DNA from: Pristionchus mayeri
Lineage: Eukaryota; Nematoda; Chromadorea; Rhabditida; Neodiplogasteridae
Direction of reading: 5' to 3'
Assembly: GCA_036245805.1 (NCBI GenBank)
Contig: BTRK01000002.1
Coordinates: 40,654,661-40,718,660 of the forward strand
Length of the DNA stretch: 64,000 bases
Numbering within the stretch: position 1 is the stretch's first letter; each line of letters opens with the position of its first letter. The notes below the pieces were generated by a model that was given only the letters and a program-made list of their open reading frames with translations, had not been told where the DNA came from and ran no database searches. Both the position numbers and the translations under genes were made by a program. Positions 35,120 through 46,984 of the stretch are shown here, piece by piece.

Positions 35120-38100
35120 CTGCATCGAATAATACAATTTCTAAAATTTGTCATCACCTTAACCGTTTTTTCGAACAATTTCAAAAAATACACTACTCAA
35201 AGGGAGGCACAAAAGTGCTCAAAAATGGGAACATGAATTATGTCTGATCTTGTAGAAAATGCGGAACTCCCGAGCGGGAAATTCAAAATTGAGTTCTACC
35301 ATAGCCCAGAAGATGCTGCAGCAGCGAAGGAGATTCCACCACTTGCTCGAGCACACGCACGACAATGTCGCATACTAAAGTTGTGTATTATCTTTTTTTT
35401 ATCTAGCTTCGAAGTTACAACGAGAAACAAAGAATAGATAATGTATTGTAATACATAAAATTTGATTATCCCACATCATCACACTACTTTTCCCTCTATT
35501 CGAAAACATCAAGAAAAACACTATAATTGAAGGGCACCCGTGGTGAGACTGCAGCTGCCGGCGCAGATGTGGCGCTGCTTCGTGATCAGAAGATCGAGTA
35601 GAGACTGCGCCTGAAGTGCGTCAACGACTTCTAAATGCACCTGAAGTGCGTCAACGATACTTCTAAATGCAATCGGAAGCGAATCATGATCTAATATCAG
35701 CTCTGCTTACAATAACTCTAATTTCCAAGCTACGTGAAGATGTAATGACCCTGTCCATACCGTAGAGATGACAGCTGCGAACTCGGGCAGGGACATGAAG
35801 TGGAGAGAGAAGTGGGCGGGCGAATTGCATCCCTGAGGCGCGATCAGAATCGTTCTCTGAAATCATATTTTAAAATTACACAATACATACATAATCACGA
35901 TTAGATTGCATACGCAACTGCGAAATTGACGGTTATTAGATAAAAAATAGCTCAAAACAATAGAATCGTCTACTGACAAACGCCTCGACTAGTCGGGGAT
36001 AGTGCCGAATTATCAGGGAAATGCGTTGAGCCGAAGAAGTGCACTCGCAGATAGTAGACATCAAACTAATGTAGTGCTGGGCGAGGCAGTATCCCTGTTG
36101 GAACCTCTCGTTGACGAGGCGCCTGAAAACGGGGGGAGGGGGGTGACAACTGGTAAAACGACAACTGGTAAACTCGTCGCCGTTCACTTGGAATTTGGCG
36201 CAGCGACTTGGGAGTTGTTTCATTGTAATCAGTATGTGCTCCCCTACATTTCCATATGTAAGTCCTGCTAAAAAGCGATCATGAGTTTTACTCCAAATCA
36301 ACGTATAGGGAGGGGTTCATGGAAAGTGCATTTCCACGACCCCTATACGTTGAAACTCATGATCGCCTGGTAACAAGACTAATACATGCAAATGTATGGG
36401 ATCGCATCGCATACTGATTACAATGAAACAACTTCCAAGTCGCTGCGCCAAATTGCAAGTGAACGGCGACGAGTTGACCAGTTGTCGTTTTACCAGTTGT
36501 CACCCCCCCCCCCCCTGAAAACAATCATATGTTTGTGTTTTGGACTATTTTGTATTGTTCAAAAGATCATCTGCTATCTAGCGCACCTGAAATCTACCCT
36601 AAAATCCACAATTACTTAAACTTTGGTCACCTTATCTACATAAATCAATGCACTAACTTGAACAGTCCCTTTTCACCAGCAAAGGGAATGCAATCGAAGA
36701 CGTGAGACAGAAGGTGCGTGTTATTCAGGACGAGCTGGAATCCCGGATTCTCAGTAACCTGCAATAAGTTAAATTGTGTTGTTCCAATTGTCAACATGTT
36801 TGTTGTTATTTAATTTAGTTTCAATTTCTGGGTAAGGCTTATTATTTTTCAGGTATGCCTCTGTAGTCAAGTAAGCGAAAGTCAATAGGTAAATATAAGT
36901 TCAGGGTGGAAAATAAAGAAATAAATCATGGCGTACAGGAGGAAAAAAGCGGGCTCGATGACACGAAATAGCGTCCCTCAGGCTGAGAATGAGTCTGCAC
37001 AGTACACCTTCTTCTGAATTAAATCTCTGATTTTCGGAAAATTTGTGGTCGAACTTAAATGGGACAATCACTAAGCAGAACTGTATTATCACTTAATTAT
37101 TATGATGCAGTGAAAATTCGGGATTGATCTTTGATCTCACCTTTGATCGCTTTCACGGTAAGGTGCAACTCCATCTGCTTGAGGCAAATTGACACAAGGT
37201 GCTCGCACCGCTACGAATTTAAATGCTAAAACAAATAAATAAAGCAATGCAATCTCCGCCGGTCAATCTCTACCTCCGGCATCGCAACCCTTCTCATCAT
37301 TCCGTGCAAGAGATCGAGGGCGAGATCGCGCTCCTTCGAGCACTGGGGCACCTAAAGCATCTGCATAAAAACGCGAAACTTGCAATTCTGCACTCCGATC
37401 ATCTAAAGGGCCTTGCTGTTGCAAGTATAATTTGTTAGCACTGAACTACCGCATTCTCCTCCTCACGTTTCCTCTAACGTTATCATTGAACTACAGTGCT
37501 ACCGTAATCGAGGGGATTTCGTGAAGCCTTCTTTTCCAGGCAACTGTATTGTTATTATTTAGCTATTGCACACATATACCAAACGACGGTGCATCATTTT
37601 AGAACTGGTCATTTTAGACCTCTACAAAAGGTGATAAATAAAGTTTTCCAAATTCATCAATGAGTTCACGGACAAAGAGTGCTACAATGACCAGCACATA
37701 AATGATACACTCCGATACAGTACCCCCTCAAGCACAGCCATCACAGCCATCAGACCGGGCGTCGCCCTGCGGACAGCTGCTGCCTCGCGAGTGAGGAACG
37801 GACGACGCCATACGATAATGAAGGAGAGACGGAGCAGTTGAATTCGAACCCTGATATGTGGTGTATGATTCGACGTTACACTTCACCTCAAAGCTCAGAA
37901 TTATCATAAACTGTGCTGGAACAGCGTGTCTTTGCGATGATTCTTAACATTGGATGAGACAACGTGAAGTAATACTATACGTCACTTTGATCTACTACTG
38001 CCGATACGCTATTTCTCGCGATCTCGAAGATCAGGAATACCCCAAACAATGCAGCAAGAAATGCACAATTTCCGCCCAATTATCGATCGGTGGGCGATAC

Positions 38101-39191
38101 CGTATCCGTCAGTTATTGATTAATTTAATACTTGAAGTTGTTCTCGCGAGGCAGTTCATTCCACACAGCAGATACGATCCACAGTTTGAGCTAAAGATAA
38201 AATAATATAATTATCATATTAAAAATATTAATCGACTTCTTTCAAAAACAACGAACATACTTCACAACTTTTTATTTTTCACTCGGTGAAAAATAATGAA
38301 GATATATGTTAAAAACAAAAACAAAAATGATGAATCGTAAACTGACCCTCGGCTTAATTTTTTTCTCGCTCGCATTCGCACCAGTGATCTCGCCCAGTCA
38401 ACGACGACATCTTAGTTGCCAGCGCCGATCTGCAACATTTCTCGATTCTGATAAAATTGTGCACAAAATCGGGCGTTAATCGTCTGCGCCGTTCTGCGGC
38501 AGTTCGCCTCACCTCATTCGCTCGGGCAGCCGACCCTCCGTGAGGAGCTTCAGGCGGAGCGTGAGGGAGAAGTGCTGCAGTAATGGGCAATACTGTTAAC
38601 AATTCATGCTTTCGAACATGTTGACGTGTAACCAGAGCATAAACCTTAAACATAGTACAGAATTTGTAAATAAAGAAATCCCCTCTAAGTCATTACATCA
38701 AAAGCGTGTGACTTCGACACCATTATATATTGCTCATTTACATGTAAAATACTGACGCGCTTGTCGCCTTGCGCATTTTGAGTGCTTCTACAGTGCGTCG
38801 CTTGTTCACCGTCAAGCGAATCTTGGAAGCACGAAGAAGATCGAAAGCTCTGCAAGTGAAATAATTTAATGTATGATTATAATGATTCATAAACGCATTT
38901 CGAGAAGAGAAGAGAAGTTTGACGAAGTGTCGGATGACTATTCGTTCACCCTCAGGCAATCTTAGAACTCTTATATTTTACCTTTGATCTGTAACCTCTG
39001 GCAACAGTTTTGAATATTGATAAATTAATGTTTGATAGCGATAAAAGTAGAACAAGACAACGAAAAGTCAGGAAATTTTTCGATACCTCATTATGGGAGA
39101 GACCGGGCGGAGAGGGAGCGTAAACGAGAAATGAACGGATGAGATGCGAAAAGTGATAAATATCGATCAATATGGAAATTGAGCTTTCCAT
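34797..39191 (-). CDS. long multi-exon gene of unknown family
   Basis: The first exon 39191-39087 starts at ATG directly after CTCAG, likely trans-spliced, and reads MESSISILIDIYHFSHL... Exons 38950-38895, 38849-38753 (AFDLLRASKIRLTVNKRRTV) and 38644-38513 (YALVTRQHVRKHELLTVLPI) follow in perfect phase. Further minus-strand pieces: about 38470-38400, about 38193-38130, about 37790-37723, about 37346-37270 (CSKERDLALDLLHGMMRRV), about 36758-36663 (FQLVLNNTHLLSHVFDCIPF), 36122-about 35970 (RFQQGYCLAQHYISLM), about 35858-35757 (GCNSPAHFSLHFMSLPEFAA), 35609-35538, 35119-35050 (LARHFSMALHPERLALFG) and 34897-34797 (ILDHHPEWRRAY). The last three junctions also agree in phase. The product looks like a long helical scaffold; no catalytic motif was recognised. 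The join around 38.4-37.8 kb is not settled. The 3' end lies below 34797 and was not found. Confidence 0.65.
35610..35671. repeat. 30/32-bp tandem duplication at a splice acceptor
   Basis: CCTGAAGTGCGTCAACGA(TA)CTTCTAAATGCA occurs twice in a row (35610-35639, 35640-35671), differing by two bases. On the minus strand each copy ends CGCACTTCAG, so the acceptor for the exon 35609-35538 exists in duplicate. Confidence 0.8.
36131..36514. mobile_element. 384-bp foldback element with G/C-run ends
   Basis: GGGGGGAGGGGGGTGACAAC followed by TGGTAAAACGACAACTGGT at the left is mirrored at the right, with arms of about 170 bp. The inner hairpin AACGTATAGGGG...CCCCTATACGTT flanks the centre near 36320. 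The host 8-mer CTGAAAAC lies on both sides (36123-36130 and 36515-36522). Confidence 0.9.
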
Positions 39192-39457
39192 CTGAGTATG
39201 CTAATAATGATTGATGATTTGAAAACGTGTTTTGCTTTATTTAGTGAATCGTTGTATTGAGAGTTAGTAGATAAGGAGGAGAAGGTCCTCAGTTAATTAA
39301 TATCTTTTTTTACTTAAGTCATTTATGTTTTATTTTTAACATGTTAATTCGCCCTAAATACGTCTTATTTATTCGTTATCACTAATTCCTGATATCGGAT
39401 ACCGGTCAATGATTGATTTGTCACTTGGTATGTTTGCGACTCGAAGTTCGATCGTTC

Positions 39458-39475
39458 GAATTGGCGTAGACAAAC
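39458..39475 (-). repeat. dispersed hairpin motif (copy, truncated)
   Basis: GAATTGGCGTAGACAAAC; the rest of its repeat unit is separated from it by mariner-like element c. Confidence 0.5.
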
Positions 39476-39495
39476 ACAAAAAGCGAAAATATATA

Positions 39496-40761
39496 TCAGG
39501 TTGTAACATAAGTTTTGTCGCGTCCAATCTCTTATGCATTTTAACCTCAGAAATTCTTCGAATTAATTTAATCTCAATTTCGTTATTCATCATCAGTGAG
39601 GGCCTTCGTACTCTTTCTTACGCGCTTTACTTCAGTCCTGTCAAGGCAGTTGAGGAGGCGCATTAGTCAGACAAAGTTGTACTGAGATAAGGATTAGAAA
39701 TCATTTTCACGCATCAGCTCTTCTTGAAAAGGATAAATTATGCCGATTTTGTGTGATTTGCGTAAAGTACTACATATGTGCATAATTTTGAACCACTCAC
39801 GGATAATGACAAACGAAAGTCGTTCTAGAAATGTAGACGTGTTTGTATAATGTGGATGGTTGGTGACGGTCGCGAAAACTTTCGCAAGCCGAATTTTCTT
39901 CTCAATAGATATCCAGATCCAAATAGTGGTGGAATATAGTTCACCCAAAGTGGTCAGTATGCAGACAAAGTTTGGGGTAGATTGGGTTCTGTTGAGATAA
40001 GTGGCTCCATTCAGAACGATGGTATGTAAATTAAACTAATGAAATCGGCACGTTGTTCATATTCCTACCTCGCACACATGTTCAATATCTGATTTGTTGT
40101 GTCCATCCTAACCATAAACCCTTCCCTTACTAGTATCTACTTGGGATAAGTTTGGAAATAAATAGCTTTTGAATGACAATTTTTAATTCGAAACACCTAA
40201 ACTTGCATATTTAGGTAAAATTGTGCTCGAATTGAATTAATAAAAATTCAAATTTCCCACAAGTGGAGTGTCCTTTCTCTCACTTGTTTAATGATAAATT
40301 ATACCTCCATGAGTGGTAATTGGAACGCACTTATGTTAGTCACTGTTGTTGCAATTCTGGATTCAGAAGAGTTGGTCAAGTTGGCTACGAATCAGCGGCT
40401 AACCTTACACTCAGTGAAGTATATCTTTGATTCCGCTCAACATAGCACCATATCTGGCGTATATTTTGAAAGAGCATTGACGGGGTATATCGCCATGCTG
40501 TAGAAGTTTGGTTCATTATTCATCTCTGCGAACTAGCACCTGATCAAACGAATTAAAAAAATCTGCACCAAATTTAAATCAGTTCATATTAATATTTTTC
40601 GCATAGCCAGCGTGCGCAGTTCAGCTCTACCCTATGGTTTGAATGTGCATAAACACCCCAAACATATACTAGGAGGTCAGGCATTGATAATGTTTGAGAA
40701 GTATCCTTCATGGAAATATTGTGAACCTCCGAGATGCGACAAAACATATGTTACAACCTAG
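39496..40761. mobile_element. non-autonomous mariner-like element c
   Basis: TCAGGTTGTAACATAAGTTT TGTCGCG at the left; the inverted right end is CTAGGTTGTAACATATGTTT TGTCGC. TA at 39494-39495 and 40762-40763. The interior is 1.27 kb, without a transposase signature. Confidence 0.85.
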
Positions 40762-40763
40762 TA

Positions 40764-41660
40764 TATTTTTAAATCGTTCAGGAAAAACATGTTAATCGAA
40801 AGCATGAAACATGTCGAGGCTAGACAAGGAGAATGTAGAACCAATAAAATGAGGAACACGAGCATAAAATTAAGGAAAACAAGATTCAATCTGTATAAGG
40901 GACCTGCTCAAAGGAAAGAGAGCTGCGCTAGATGCATCGACGCTTCTCGCCTCTTGTTTTTATGGGGATAGTAATCATTGATGAAACGACCATCGTTTGA
41001 AGGAAGATGAGGCTGGTTCAGCTCACCATGAGCCAGACATACACGTACCAGAGATGTTCGTACGTTAAGGGTAATTTATTTTTCGCAACATAATGATTGC
41101 ACAGAAGTATTAACATAGTTTTATCCAATGCCAAGACTACAAGACAAAAATTGCATAAATGCACTCTTATGTTGAACAGAAAGCGGTTAATTGGACTTGG
41201 CGTAATCTGAAAGTGATGTAATTTATGTTCTAGATATGCCGCAAAATCAAATGTGACCACCTACATTTATATTTAACTGCTCTAGTGAGTTGTAGAATCT
41301 CTTTCCCCATCAAGTTCTTGTTGTTGTGGATGTGTTCTCATTTTCTCAAAAAATACATCTCACTAAAGAAAAAGTGCACAGTCTTTTTTTTGACGCACCG
41401 ATACAGCCTCCGGCGGGTGATACGCATGAGTTGGATAATTCGGTGGAGTATCTACTTTGAACGCTGCGGAAGCGCTCGTCAAGCATTTTTCTAATCTGAA
41501 TGCAACACTATATTCGCACAATACATAATTCCCTCCACTCAATTCAATCAATAGGACTTCATTCAATAGGACTCCATTCAATAGGACTCGTCTCCCCGGA
41601 AAGCCTCGCGCGCGATGGAGACCTATCCCGAGCTATTAGCAGCGATTGATGGAGTGCAAC
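40764..41660. other. gene-poor stretch; possible receptor fragment on the minus strand
   Basis: The minus frame 41260-41018 (HFQITPSPINRFLFNIR, then LVVLALDKTMLILLC) has the look of a serpentine-receptor segment, but no partner exon was found. 40975-41000 repeats the GACCATCGTTTGA block of the duplicated unit. Confidence 0.3.
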
Positions 41661-41804
41661 TTATGAAGACTACCGACCTATCATCTTCTGAGCGTTTCCG
41701 CCTGAAAAGATAAATTGATTGATCGATAATTCCCTTACATTTCCAGTGTGCTGATGCGATCTGCATGTTTGTTGTGCATACCGTCTGTCAGGCGGAATTG
41801 ATCG

Positions 41805-43724
41805 AGTTGGAGTAGGCAACTGAAAGTGGAAACATGTATCAGATACGACTACTCCTACGGTCACAATAAAGAACATTCGAAAGGCGAAACATAAGCTCTG
41901 TGGAATCCGAAAATGATACAAATATGGGCAAACAGTTCAAAGGAAGGAGAGCGACGCTCAATGCATTGATGCATCTCCTTTCCTCTTGCCTTTATCCTCT
42001 ATGAAATCGTATATGTAACGACATTCGATTGAGCGAAGAGAGGGGTGCCTTAATGTTCCCTTTCTTCAATCAATAGTACCTCCATCCGCAACTCCACAAT
42101 GGCGGATAAACGAACACAATTGTGATAAATAGATACAAATTCATGTGATGTCTTCATTTGACCGTAAATTTGTGTCAAAAATTCTCCTCGAAATTCCCAT
42201 TTTCCCTATGCTGAACAATTCTGCTGGAGAAAAGGTGAGGCCAGAAAGGGAGACAGTAAGAGTTCGGATTTTTTGTTGAAAAGACTGAATTATTATGCAG
42301 CTATATTGCTACCGCAATCTTTTGTAAACAATCAATATTTTACATTTTTTTTGTCCATGCTGTGCCGAATTCATAAACACTATATTCTAAATCATTACTG
42401 AAATCGATTGAATCTCCAGAATCTGCAATGGTCCTTTTATCCACGCTCATACAATGGAATCGACTGAAAATTCGGACTATTGCGATGTTGCCAAAAGTTT
42501 GGAGTGAGTAGAGTAAGGGAGCGCAAGAGAGGATAGGGAATGCGAGTGAGCGGAGGGGAAGGGAATCGAGATGAGAATTGACGAGATAAGAGTGAAGGGA
42601 AGGGAAGGGAATCTCTTTGCATCATCTTCATCTTCTCGTCCCTCACATTTCTGCGTCTTCCTCGAGAAGAATGTAATTGGCGGCGCCCGGGGATTGCCTG
42701 CAACATGCAAGGAATAAGGCAAATGCATAAAGAATAGACATTTCGCCCCTTTTCCGGCTATCGGAATGGAACGAGCGACAACACCGCAAAGTCCATCCAT
42801 ATCACCCATATTGAATTTGATAGCTTTCGACCAATACAATCCATGCAAATGTAATGAAAAATATCGAATTTCAACTGTGATCCCATGCGAGAAAAATGCG
42901 ATTTTCCATTTGGACAGTGGTTGAATTGAGTTCAGGAGAACTACATTGGCCAGCATATCAGAAAACCATATATTAACACACGCGCAATTAATGTAGCCGA
43001 AAATGAAAACTAAATGAAAAAAAAAACAAAAGAAAAAACCTGATCGGGAAAGTCCTGCCAATACGCGCCGTTCTGCTGCCGGGGACGCCGTCCTGCGTAG
43101 CCTCGCAGTAGGCGCGACGCCACTCCGGGTGGTGCTCCAGGATACTACATTATTTGTTTATGTTTAAAATATTGACATTACTTATTTATTATGTATTTGT
43201 ATTATTATATTTATATTAGTATGCACGAGTATGCTGTATATATTATTTTAGTTAACTTGGCGGACGGTTAAATTGCATGTGTTTTGTATCAAGTACTAGT
43301 AGCTAGAGTTCGATCAACGATGCCACGCTCTCTTCATTTTAAACACTCTCTAGACCCGACGACCGGCGAGAGAGTGCATAGAATGAAGAGATCATGGTAT
43401 CGTTTCTCGAACTCCGCTAGTAACGCAAGCGATTGGACTATTCGGATTTTCATTGCCATTAATGTTATACAAATCGGAAAGTCGAGAATGTACAAAAATG
43501 AACAAAAATGAAACAAAAATATCTATGAAATCGTAACTAACTTCTAGTCAAGCCGTGAAAGTTAACCAGACATTTAACCTCCACTAATCAAGAAATAGCT
43601 AGTTTATTTGCCACTAATTAAGGAATAGTAACTGACCGCCTGAAGAGGGCGAGGCGCTCCGGGCTGACGTCGTGGGAATCGGTAGGGAACCACGAGTAGT
43701 GCCGAGCCAGTTTGGTAAAGATAC
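41805..43724. repeat. segmental duplication, unit 2 (with partial gene copy)
   Basis: Hairpin motif GAGTTGGAGTAGGCAACTGA at 41805, CGACATTCGATTGAGCG near 42014, CCATTTTCCCTATGCTGA near 42199, GAAGGGAAGGGAAGGG near 42595, then minus-strand exons 43724-43637 (FTKLARHYSWFPTD...PERLALF) and 43144-43039 (ILEHHPEWRRAY). These are paralogous to the last two exons of the 34.8-39.2 kb gene. The first exon is 18 bp longer (in frame) and the second 5 bp longer (out of frame) than in unit 1. No upstream exons are present, so this is probably a pseudogene fragment. Confidence 0.68.
43304..43416. mobile_element. hAT-like MITE, family A (copy 5)
   Basis: TAGAGTTCGATCAACGATG at the left; TATCGTTTCTCGAACTCCG at the right. 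The flanks CTAGTAGC (43296-43303) and CTAGTAAC (43417-43424) match at 7 of 8. Confidence 0.88.
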
Positions 43725-45433
43725 CTGACACGATTTTCAAAAAAAACCTCATAACGGGCTGCACGGTTCACCTGCAGTGGAACTGAGTTCGCCAAGTCGC
43801 AAGTTCGAACCCCAGCCTTAGCAGACAATTTCAATCAAATGGTTTGCGGCTCAAAATCAGGGTTCAAATTAGAAATTAAAAACTGGTCTACCATGCTCCT
43901 GCTGCAACGGTCGTAAAATTGAAAAACGAACAACATGTGCCAAAATCCTTTATTTGATCATAGAAATACTTTTGTGACAGAATGTCACAATATTTATTGA
44001 TGAAAACCCCAGTAGCCAATGTCCTAAATCTAAAGTTTGCAGCAGCCTGCTGCGGCTGCAGCGCATAGTAAAAACCTGAAACTTCGGTTTTAGTCTAGTT
44101 TAGGCGAGTACTAAATCTATACCTATATGTAAAGCGCACTGTCTGTGTTTCCGTCTGACCGGATTGCGAAATGATTGCGAAACGATTACGAAATGTGGAG
44201 GGAGAGAGATAAACAAGTTGCGAAACAAGTTATTGCGAAACCTACTCCGACTAGTATAAACATAATAAGCAAGATTTTCTAAATTTTGAATGTCAACTGA
44301 AAATGCCGATTTGTCCCGATTCTCTCATGAGATGCATGATATTAGCTTATCTTTATATGACACAGTTTGCCTAAAAATCGAGCAAATTGGAGCAGCCCTG
44401 GCACAGAGAAAAAAGGACGAATTTCTGATACTTCGGTTATGGGGGTTCTCAAGGGCGCTGATGACGATAGGCGTATTCATTTTGCACGTGGAGCCCTCGT
44501 TGAGGCCAGACGACGACACGTGGAAATCACATTATCGCGGATATCTCTGAGTATGATATTTCTAATATTAAGTGGATATGCCTCCAGGATCAAAATTTGA
44601 TGGCGATCATGCCTGTCTAATTTATTTTTAAATATTTGTAAAAATGATTTTTTAAACTTTTCTAAAATGTCGGAGAGTAAAAGGTGAAAAAAGAAATTAT
44701 AATCGATCTGACCGGATTAATGTAAGGATTTCAAATATATTTTTTTTCCATATAGACATGCTCAATTTGTGTAGTGTAATTAACACACGTCTTCTGAGAG
44801 ATCGCTGGTGGGGTTTGACAAAATGTTCAACGTGGTCCAATCTCCACAAAATGTTAATGGATGATACATCTGAGGCCCACTAACGTTTGCGTAAGATTTT
44901 GGAGCCGGGAATTGAAAAGTGCCTAAAAGCCGGCTCTGGAAATTTTGAAAATTCAAAAATTCATAAAATGCTTCAAAGTTGAGTAAAAAGGTCGCTGAAA
45001 AAAACAGAAAGAGTCCACTCGACGAGTAGAATAAAAAAAGAGAAGAAAAACGAAGATTTCAATACTTCACAAAATTACATTTTTCACGAAATTTCTCATA
45101 TTTCATGAATTTATGAAGTATTGAAATCTTCCTTTTTTTCAATGGAAATCTGAATGAATGGGTCAGAAAACATTGAAAACGGAAAGAAAAGTTTTTTTTT
45201 CATGTTTTAGCCACACAAAAGTGTCTTCATAAAAGTTATTCTACTCGTCGAGTTTATTTTTTCTGTTTTTTCAGCGACCTTTTTACTCAACTTTGAAGCA
45301 CGTTATGAATTTTTGAATTTTTAAAATTCCCAGAGCCGGCTAAAAGCAATTCCCGTCTCCAAAATCTAACGCAAACGTTAGTGGGCCTCAGATGTATCAT
45401 CCATTAAAATGTTGTGGAGATTGGACCACATTT

Positions 45434-45691
45434 ATTCTTATTCTTATTTTTATTCTTTATTCACCAACATTTACATGGTACGGGAGTGACGTGATGATTA
45501 GGTAAGATGGTATTTTGGCTCGGGCGAGCTCGTGGAATGGGGGGGGGGATGTGTGGCAGTTCTGTGTTACATTTTTATATTAGAAGACTGCATTGTAAAA
45601 GATGGAGTTGCTTTTATGAGGTTTCGGTAAGGGGATCGGGGCATGGTTACTACTGAATGGGGAAGCGAGTTCCAGGAAGCGAGAGAACATT
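45434..45691 (-). mobile_element. SINE-like insertion, A-rich tail at its left end
   Basis: Absent from the facing arm. On the minus strand it ends in AATAAAGAATAAAAATAAG AATAAGAATAAA, an A-rich tail. It is flanked by ACATTT at 45428-45433 and ACATTT at 45687-45692. No protein frame is seen. No clear tRNA promoter boxes were identified, so the SINE label is tentative. Confidence 0.5.
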
Positions 45692-45743
45692 TTGTCAAAC
45701 AGGGGGCTTGAATTCATGCAATCTCTCAGAAGACGTGTGTTAA

Positions 45744-45934
45744 ATGCATCTGCAAATGGAAAGATGCGTAGAGTGAAGTGCCAGTGGTCATGGTGAGAGA
45801 CAATTGGAAGAAGAGAGAGTGCAGACAGCCAGAGGGAACAGAGGCAGAGGAGGGAAGAGGTCAGTCGATACGGGCGAGATACTGACGGTAGATCAAGGGA
45901 AGATAGCTGATAATCTCTCCATTTGCAGATGCAT
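45744..45934. mobile_element. MITE with TTAA target duplication (piggyBac-like)
   Basis: The ends ATGCATCTGCAAATGGA and (inverted) ATGCATCTGCAAATGGA are a perfect match, with TTAA on each side (45740-45743, 45935-45938). The opposite palindrome arm has the same flanks around a single TTAA, which serves as the empty site. Confidence 0.88.
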
Positions 45935-46084
45935 TTAATTGCACTGCACAAATTGAGCATGTCTATATGGAAAAAAAAATATATTTGAAATCCTTGCATC
46001 AATCCGGTCAGATCGATTATAATTTCATTTTTCACCTTTTACTCTTCGATATTTTAGAAAAGTTTAAAAAATCATTTTTACAAA

Positions 46085-46984
46085 TTAGGTTGATGCAAAA
46101 GTTTCGTTACAACTTTAAAATTTGTGCTTTTTGAGTTATATCTCGCTTCAGACTTTATCAATCTTTCCATGCATGTTTGCGTTTTATTTACGTATGTGTG
46201 CTTTCCAAAGCGCACCTATCCTTATCCATCACCAATCGGATAAACGGACAGGGTAGAATGAAAAGTGTCGCAAAATTGAAATCTGATATTGACATTTTGA
46301 CGCAACAGCACTCTTTGAGTAATGATAATTCCTCTACACCAACTATATTTTTGTAAAGAGTGATGTATAGGAATTATAATTCCTGAAGTGCACGGAATCA
46401 GCTTTAAAACGCCTTTCAAAATCCTCATGCATTAACAAATTTTGAGTTCGCAAAAATGGAAAATTTGCGTGTTCGAGCTGGGCATTTGCGGAGTAGGGTC
46501 TAGACGCATTTAATTTATCAAAAATTAAAGAGCATATCAAGTCGATGCTACCTTTTAAATTTGGTGAAGAGTGACCTCTTCATTCAATAATCACATTCAT
46601 CATGCTCCCCAAAATTGAATTTTGGAAGCCGATATCATCATATTTACACCTATAAATTTTCTGGGAGAGTTTGAAATTCCAATTTCAAGTGCTTGCTGGA
46701 AGCGTCAACCCTTATGCATTAACTGCACAAAAGGATAGGAGTTGCAATACATTCTTATAATTTTAATGGAGTTTTGAACATAATACTAAAAACTGGGATA
46801 TTTTGCCCATTTTTTGTAAACCGGCATTTTTCTTCCGAAAGAAGCTGAACCGATTCAACAAAACCCAAGTGTTTTAGTGCACGAATGGTGCCTCAAATAA
46901 TGCCGAAGTACTGTTGGAGACGGGCAAGCCATGTGCGAGTAATCATTAATTTAATCTTGTAACGAAACTTTTGCATCAACCTAA
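46085..46984. mobile_element. non-autonomous mariner-like element d
   Basis: TTAGGTTGATGCAAAAGTTT CGTTACAA at both ends in inverted orientation. It is inserted in the right arm of the giant palindrome; the left arm reads through the site (ACAAATATTTAAA). TA follows the right end, but the left TA is missing. Confidence 0.9.

Noticed and set aside
35240..35437. Plus-strand frame starting MSDLVENAELPSGKFKIEFY
   Set aside because: Protein-like for about 45 codons but antisense to the intron region of a better supported minus-strand gene, with no partner exon. Left out of the gene list.
41670..41921. Signal-peptide-like minus frame leading into LPTPTRS
   Set aside because: Tempting as a small secreted peptide family sharing LPTPxR at the hairpin motif, but most other copies hit stops within 5-20 codons, so the conservation is at the DNA level.
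43795..43830. tRNA-like B box (GTTCGAACCC)
   Set aside because: The T-stem does not pair (GCAAG against CCCAG) and no D-arm or acceptor stem could be drawn. Probably chance or a very old tRNA-derived repeat.
44290..44600. Independent genes at 44290-44600 and 47049-47243
   Set aside because: They are the two arms of the same giant palindrome; at most a remnant of one element-encoded protein.
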